Assembly (NCBI GenBank): GCA_946479475.1
Contig: CAMLGG010000202.1
Span: 1 to 9,759 of the forward strand
DNA: 9,759 nucleotides
Reading direction: 5' to 3'
Origin: an uncultured Ideonella sp.
Lineage (GTDB): Bacteria > Pseudomonadota > Gammaproteobacteria > Burkholderiales > Burkholderiaceae
The stretch's first letter is position 1. Every line of letters starts with the position of its first letter. Under the pieces are notes generated by a model, which was not told the DNA's origin, ran no database searches, and saw nothing but the letters and a program-made list of their open reading frames with translations. Position numbers and translations under genes: made by a program. Positions 6,178 to 9,759 of the stretch are shown here, piece after piece.

Positions 6178-6848
6178 ACCTGGCCCTGTTCGACCTCGAC
6201 GGCACGCTGCTGCCCACCGACTCCGACCACGCCTTCGGCGAGTTCATGGTCGAGATCGGCTGGGTCGACGGCGCCGCCTGGCGCGCCCGCAACGACGCCT
6301 TCTACGCCCAGTACCAGGCCGGCACGCTGGACCTGGGCGAGTACCTGGACTTCGCCACCTCGGCGTGGCGCGGCCGTCCGCTCGCCGATGCCGAGGCGGC
6401 CCGCGCGCGCTTCATGCGCGAGGTGATCGCGCCCCGGCTGCACGGGCAGGCTCGTGCCCTGGTCGACACGCACCGCGAGGCGGGCGACCTGGTCGCCATC
6501 GTCACCGCGACCAACGAATTCGTCACCCGGCCCATCGCCGGCGCCTTCGGCGTCGAGCAGCTGCTGGCGGTCGAGCTCGAGCGCGACGACAATGGCCGCG
6601 TCACGGGGCGCGCCCTCGGCGTGCCGACCTTCCGCGAGGGCAAGGTCACGCGGGTCGAGGCCTGGCTGGCCGGGCAAGGGCGGCAGTGGGCCGACTTCGA
6701 CGACGTGCTGTTCTACAGCGACTCCACCAACGACCTGCCCCTGCTCGAGCGGGTGCGCACCCCGATCGCGACCAACCCGACGCCGGCGCTGGAGGCCATC
6801 GCCCGCGAGCGCGGCTGGCGCATCATCAAGCTCTTCGATTCCCCATGA
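6174..6848 (+). CDS. HAD superfamily (subfamily IB) hydrolase, SerB-like phosphatase
   Basis: A 224-residue soluble phosphatase. All four HAD motifs are intact: motif I DLDGT with nucleophile D7 and acid D9; motif II threonine T111 in VAIVTATN; motif III lysine K157 in EGKVTRV; motif IV YSDSTNDLP with D183 and D187. A helical cap lies between motifs I and II (about 15-95), placing it in subfamily IB with SerB-type enzymes. The substrate is not evident: phosphoserine or another small phosphoester such as histidinol phosphate is plausible, but no pathway gene sits nearby. It overlaps hda and pcnB by 4 nt at either end (ATGA both times), a linkage I recall in other Burkholderiales. A weak GAGG 10 nt upstream may assist initiation. 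Confidence 0.93.
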   Translation: MNLALFDLDGTLLPTDSDHAFGEFMVEIGWVDGAAWRARNDAFYAQYQAGTLDLGEYLDFATSAWRGRPLADAEAARARFMREVIAPRLHGQARALVDTHREAGDLVAIVTATNEFVTRPIAGAFGVEQLLAVELERDDNGRVTGRALGVPTFREGKVTRVEAWLAGQGRQWADFDDVLFYSDSTNDLPLLERVRTPIATNPTPALEAIARERGWRIIKLFDSP

Positions 6849-8485
6849 TCCGCAAATTCATCGACAAGCTGCTGGGCAAGCAGCCTTCGGCCGGCGAAAA
6901 GCCGGCGCCCAAGGCCGCCGTCCGCATCCCGCTGGGCAAGCGTGTCGAGGTGCCTGCTGCCGAGCACGGCATCGACCACTCCCTGCTCGACGATCGCGCC
7001 ATCCGGGTGGTGACCACGCTGCAGGATGCCGGCTTCGAGGCCTTCATCGTCGGCGGCGCGGTGCGCGACCTGCTGGTCGGCCGCCGGCCCAAGGACTTCG
7101 ACGTCGCCACCAACGCCACGCCCGAGCAGGTCAAGGGCCTGTTTCGCCGCGCGTTCATCATCGGCCGGCGCTTTCGCATCGTCCACGTGATCCACGGCCG
7201 AGGCCGCGACCACGAGGTCATCGAGGTCTCGACCTTCCGCGCCTACATGGACGCGGCGGCCGCGGAACAGGTCGAGGGCAACGAGAAGACCTCGAAGGAG
7301 GAGATGGCCGGCAAGAGCCACGTCGTCGATGCGAGCGGCCGGGTGTTGCGCGACAACGTCTGGGGCCCGCAGATCGAGGATGCGGCGCGCCGCGACTTCA
7401 CGGTCAACGCGATGTACTACGACCCGAAGAGCCGCATCGTCGTCGACTACCACCAGGGCCTGAAGGACGCCAAGGGCCAGGTGCTTCGCATGATCGGCGA
7501 CCCGGAGACCCGGTATCGCGAGGATCCGGTGCGGATCATCCGGGTCATCCGCTTCGCGGCCAAGCTGGGCTTCGCGATCGAGCCGAAGACGCTCAAGCCG
7601 CTGAAGTCGATGGCCTCGCTGCTGGCCAACGTGCCTGCTTCGCGCTTGTTCGACGAGATGATCAAGCTCCTGCAGACCGGCCATGCGCTGGCGAGCCTGG
7701 CCGAGCTGAAGAAGCACGGCCTGGACCGCGGCGTGTTCCCGGTGCTGGAGGCGGTGCTGGCGAACGCGCCGGAGGGCAGCGCGCGCGAGCGCTTCGTCCA
7801 GCTGGCCCTGGCCGACACCGACCGCCGGGTGGCCGAGGGCAAGGCCGTGGCGCCGAGCTTCATGCTGGCGTGCATGCTCTGGCATGACGTCGAGGCGAAG
7901 TGGAGTGCGCTCAAGGCGCAGGGCGAGCATCCGATGCCCGCGCTGTCGCAGGCCATCGATGCGGTCTTCGACGCGCGTATCGGCGACATCTCCGGCCGCG
8001 GCAAGCTGGCCACCGACATGCGCGAGATCTGGCTGATGCAGCCGCGCTTCGAGCGTCGCAACGGCAACGCGCCCTACGCGCTGGTCGAGCAGCCGCGCTT
8101 CCGCGCCGGCTTCGACTTCCTGCGGCTGCGGGCGGATGCCGGCGAGATCCCGACCGAACTCGCGGAATGGTGGGAGGACTTCTCCCTCGGCGACGATGCC
8201 GAGCGCGAAGCGCTGGTAGAGGCGGTGCGCGAAAGCCGCGGTCCGCGCCGTGGCGCTCCGAGGCGAGGCGGTGCCGCGCAGGCGCCGGCCGCCGAGCCGC
8301 GGGTCGAGCCGCCGGCCGAATCGACCGAATCGAGGGCGCATGCCGATGCCGATGCCGAGCCGGAGGAGCCCGAGTCGGCGGCCGCTCCGCGCAAGCGCCG
8401 CCGCCGTCGGCGCAAGCCGGCCGGACAGCGCGGCGACACCGCCGCGGCGCCGATGGCATCGCCCGGCCACGACGTCGGCGAGTGA
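6845..8485 (+). CDS. pcnB: Poly(A) polymerase I PcnB
   Basis: A 546-residue class II nucleotidyltransferase that adds A tails to RNA 3' ends, marking mRNAs and small RNAs for exonuclease decay; in E. coli it also controls ColE1 plasmid copy number. The catalytic head has FIVGGAVRD (67-75), the metal-binding pair D84 and D86 in KDFDVAT, and RRDFTVNAMYYD (D184). GRRFRIVHV marks a poly(A) polymerase rather than a CCA-adding enzyme. RNA-binding neck motif: REDPVRIIRVIRFAAKLGF from R225. The C-terminal domain ends near 465 with AEWWEDFSLG just before it. A low-complexity tail follows (about 465-546), Ala/Pro/Glu-rich with a basic run RKRRRRRRK at 516-524, matching the arginine-rich end of E. coli PcnB. 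The start ATG overlaps the HAD gene stop, and its TGA overlaps the folK GTG; no Shine-Dalgarno site is seen. A longer upstream reading in this frame is excluded by the overlap with the HAD gene and lack of homology. Confidence 0.96.
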   Translation: MIRKFIDKLLGKQPSAGEKPAPKAAVRIPLGKRVEVPAAEHGIDHSLLDDRAIRVVTTLQDAGFEAFIVGGAVRDLLVGRRPKDFDVATNATPEQVKGLFRRAFIIGRRFRIVHVIHGRGRDHEVIEVSTFRAYMDAAAAEQVEGNEKTSKEEMAGKSHVVDASGRVLRDNVWGPQIEDAARRDFTVNAMYYDPKSRIVVDYHQGLKDAKGQVLRMIGDPETRYREDPVRIIRVIRFAAKLGFAIEPKTLKPLKSMASLLANVPASRLFDEMIKLLQTGHALASLAELKKHGLDRGVFPVLEAVLANAPEGSARERFVQLALADTDRRVAEGKAVAPSFMLACMLWHDVEAKWSALKAQGEHPMPALSQAIDAVFDARIGDISGRGKLATDMREIWLMQPRFERRNGNAPYALVEQPRFRAGFDFLRLRADAGEIPTELAEWWEDFSLGDDAEREALVEAVRESRGPRRGAPRRGGAAQAPAAEPRVEPPAESTESRAHADADAEPEEPESAAAPRKRRRRRRKPAGQRGDTAAAPMASPGHDVGE

Positions 8486-8982
8486 ACGCCTCCGCGCAAG
8501 CGCCGGCCGTCCGCGCCTATGTCGGCCTGGGGGGGAACCTGGGTGATGCGCGGCAGCAGGTCGAAGCTGCCTTCCAGGCCCTGGAGTCGACGCCGGGCAT
8601 CCGGAGCGTCGCCCGGTCGCCGCTGTACCGCAGCGCACCGGTCGATGCGGGTGGCCCCGACTACGTGAATGCGGTGGCGGCGGTCGACACGACGCTTTCG
8701 CCTCATGCCTTGCTCGCTGCGCTGCAAGCCATCGAGGACCGGTTCGGCCGCGAGCGGCCCTACCGCAACGCGCCCCGCACGCTGGACATGGACCTGCTGC
8801 TCCATGGCGAGGTGCAGATGTCCGATCCGGTCCTGACGTTGCCCCATCCGCGCCTGCACCTGCGCGCTTTCGTGCTGCGTCCGCTGGCCGACCTGGCGCC
8901 CGGTCTCGTGCTTGCGGGGCTGGGGCCGCTGGCGGCGCTTCTACCCGGCGTGCACGACCAGCGCATCGAACGCATCGCCTGA
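8482..8982 (+). CDS. folK: 2-amino-4-hydroxy-6-hydroxymethyldihydropteridine pyrophosphokinase (HPPK)
   Basis: A 166-residue cytoplasmic enzyme that transfers pyrophosphate from ATP to 6-hydroxymethyl-7,8-dihydropterin, the step before dihydropteroate synthase in folate synthesis. Evidence: AYVGLGGNLGD (12-22), SPLYRSAPVDAGGPDYVNAV in the substrate-binding region, and the HPPK signature RNAPRTLDMDLLL with Mg-binding D102 and D104 (E. coli D95 and D97), then LPHPRLHLRAFVLRPL. The start is GTG 8482, forming a GTGA overlap with the pcnB stop; no in-frame ATG occurs before residue 103, so a GTG start is needed. The pcnB-folK pair is widespread in proteobacteria. A run of seven G at 8529-8535 codes for part of LGGN and leaves the frame intact. 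Confidence 0.95.
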   Translation: MNASAQAPAVRAYVGLGGNLGDARQQVEAAFQALESTPGIRSVARSPLYRSAPVDAGGPDYVNAVAAVDTTLSPHALLAALQAIEDRFGRERPYRNAPRTLDMDLLLHGEVQMSDPVLTLPHPRLHLRAFVLRPLADLAPGLVLAGLGPLAALLPGVHDQRIERIA

Positions 8983-9059
8983 GGGGCCGGCCAGTCGGGC
9001 GGGGCGGGATGCCCGGTCCGTTGTTTCATCTTCCGCAATGGATAGGCGGCCCGGCTGCC

Positions 9060-9065
9060 TACAAT
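9060..9065 (+). promoter_or_regulatory. Probable -10 box for the DUF47 gene
   Basis: TACAAT matches 5 of 6 positions of the -10 consensus, with a TG two bases upstream. No -35 is visible at 16-18 bp; TTGTTT at 9021-9026 is too far. Transcription would start near 9072, giving a leader of about 74 nt. Confidence 0.45.
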
Positions 9066-9083
9066 CCCGCCCCGGACCCACCG

Positions 9084-9112
9084 ATGACGCTTCGGTGACA
9101 GAACTGTGAAGG
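9084..9112 (-). promoter_or_regulatory. Candidate PhoB-binding repeats (Pho box-like), reverse orientation
   Basis: Three 7-bp units separated by exactly 4 bp: on the plus strand ATGACGC (9084-9090), GTGACAG (9095-9101) and GTGAAGG (9106-9112). Read on the minus strand these are CCTTCAC, CTGTCAC and GCGTCAT against the E. coli unit CTGTCAT, all sharing TCA at an 11-bp pitch, the head-to-tail pattern PhoB binds. The block sits downstream of the -10 box and upstream of a DUF47 phosphate-uptake gene. Unit match is uneven (about 4, 6 and 5 of 7), so this is a candidate only. Confidence 0.35.
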
Positions 9113-9134
9113 CGCCCGCCCCGGCGCCACCACG

Positions 9135-9140
9135 AGGAGA
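9135..9140 (+). promoter_or_regulatory. Shine-Dalgarno site of the DUF47 gene
   Basis: AGGAGA with 5 nt to the ATG at 9146, the strongest ribosome binding site in the window; it fixes the start. Confidence 0.75.
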
Positions 9141-9145
9141 CCCGA

Positions 9146-9759
9146 ATGCTTTTCGGCAAACTGTTGCCCAAGGACGGCAACTTCTTCGAGCTGTTCAACC
9201 AGCACGGCAAGTACATCGCCGAAGGCGCCCGCGCCTTCATGTCGATGATCCAGTACTACGGCACCGCGGACCTGCGCGAGAAGTACGCGAGCGAGGTCGA
9301 CGCGGCCGAGCGCGGCGCGGACAAGGTCACCGCCGAAGTGAACCGCCTGCTGCACCGCACCTTCATCACGCCGATCGATCGCGAGCAGATCCACGGCCTG
9401 ATCAACGCCATGGACGACGTCACCGACCTCTTGCAGGACTCCAGCGAGGTGATGGCGCTGTACGACCTCCAGCACGTCACCGAGGATGTGCTGCGCCTGT
9501 GCGAGATCTCGGTCAAGTGCTGCGAGCGCGTCCAGCACGCCGTCTCGCTGCTGCCGCGGCTGAACAACGCCGAGGTGGCCGAGGCCGCGATCAAGACCTG
9601 CGAGGAGATCGATCGCCTCGAGTCCGACGCCGACCGGGTGATGCGCAGCGCGATGTCGCGCCTGTTCCGCGAGGAGGAGGACGTGCGCGAGCTGATCAAG
9701 CTCAAGGCGATCTACGAGCACCTGGAGTCGATCTCCGACCGCTGCGAGGACGTGGCCAA
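9146..9759 (+). CDS. DUF47/PhoU-like phosphate transport regulator (partial, C-terminus off the right edge)
   Basis: The first 204 residues of a protein family of about 205-215, so only the last few are missing. It is all-helical, charged and soluble, with no membrane segment, and matches the DUF47 (PhoU-like) family: FFELFNQHGKYIAEGARAF (13-31), an AERGADKVTAEVNRLLHRTFITPIDREQIHGLINAMDDVTDLL block (about 54-96), EIDRLESDADRVMR and a C-terminal IYEHLESISDRCEDVA, the helix-bundle repeats that in PhoU proteins hold acidic metal-binding residues. Family genes are usually followed by a Pit-type low-affinity phosphate transporter, whose activity the DUF47 protein is thought to regulate; that gene should begin just beyond the edge. 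The gene has its own leader (163-nt gap after folK) with a -10 box, PhoB-like repeats and a strong Shine-Dalgarno site, so it probably starts a new operon. Confidence 0.93.
   Translation, partial: MLFGKLLPKDGNFFELFNQHGKYIAEGARAFMSMIQYYGTADLREKYASEVDAAERGADKVTAEVNRLLHRTFITPIDREQIHGLINAMDDVTDLLQDSSEVMALYDLQHVTEDVLRLCEISVKCCERVQHAVSLLPRLNNAEVAEAAIKTCEEIDRLESDADRVMRSAMSRLFREEEDVRELIKLKAIYEHLESISDRCEDVA

Noticed and set aside
8529..8535. Run of seven G in folK as a possible phase-variable tract
   Set aside because: It is short, the reading frame is intact, and folK is a housekeeping gene; it is at most a site prone to sequencing error.
6713..8638. A 641-codon open frame on the minus strand opposite pcnB
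   Set aside because: Low-complexity Leu/Arg/Gly/His composition and no recognisable domain; it is the mirror of pcnB codon bias.
9007..9026. Possible terminator after folK (CGGG/CCCG hairpin followed by TTGTTT)
   Set aside because: Only a 4-bp stem with a 3-nt loop, and the T-rich part lies several bases away from it.

Overview
The window is a gene-dense, very GC-rich (about 70% by eye) piece of a betaproteobacterial chromosome. The gene order (argD, a DUF3579 gene, rpsT, murJ, then AI-2E permease, hda, HAD phosphatase, pcnB, folK) and the protein sequences point to Burkholderiales, probably the Rubrivivax/Leptothrix/Caldimonas (Sphaerotilaceae) or Comamonadaceae side. I see no insertion sequence, prophage, CRISPR array, tRNA or rRNA, and no patch of foreign base composition. 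It reads as conserved core genome.

Layout: (1) 1-805, minus strand: the N-terminal two thirds of acetylornithine aminotransferase (argD), running off the left edge. (2) 806-1048: a divergent intergenic region with -10-like boxes for both directions and two perfect tandem stem-loops. (3) 1049-1369, plus: a small DUF3579 protein of unknown function. It meets rpsT (1432-1728, minus) tail to tail across a strong bidirectional terminator. (4) 1729-1841: divergent rpsT/murJ control region with a good rpsT promoter. (5) 1842-3398, plus: the lipid II flippase MurJ. (6) 3487-4356, plus: a SirB1-type transglutaminase-like/TPR protein. (7) 4436-8982, plus: five genes in a row (AI-2E permease, hda, HAD-IB phosphatase, pcnB, folK), each overlapping the next by exactly 4 nt, so very probably one translationally coupled operon. 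(8) 8983-9145: a regulatory gap with a -10-like TACAAT, three 11-bp-spaced PhoB-like repeats and a strong Shine-Dalgarno site. (9) 9146 to the right edge, plus: a DUF47/PhoU-like protein, normally the partner of a Pit phosphate transporter, which should lie just outside the window.

The genes serve separate housekeeping roles: arginine synthesis, 30S ribosome assembly, peptidoglycan precursor export, regulatory inactivation of DnaA (Hda), RNA 3' polyadenylation and decay (PcnB), folate synthesis (FolK) and phosphate uptake. I found no convincing undescribed multi-gene system. The observations most worth checking are the reverse-oriented PhoB-like triple repeat before the DUF47 gene, the twin hairpins in the DUF3579 leader, the run of 4-nt overlaps joining hda to pcnB and folK, and a possible 12-codon leader peptide overlapping the AI-2E permease start.
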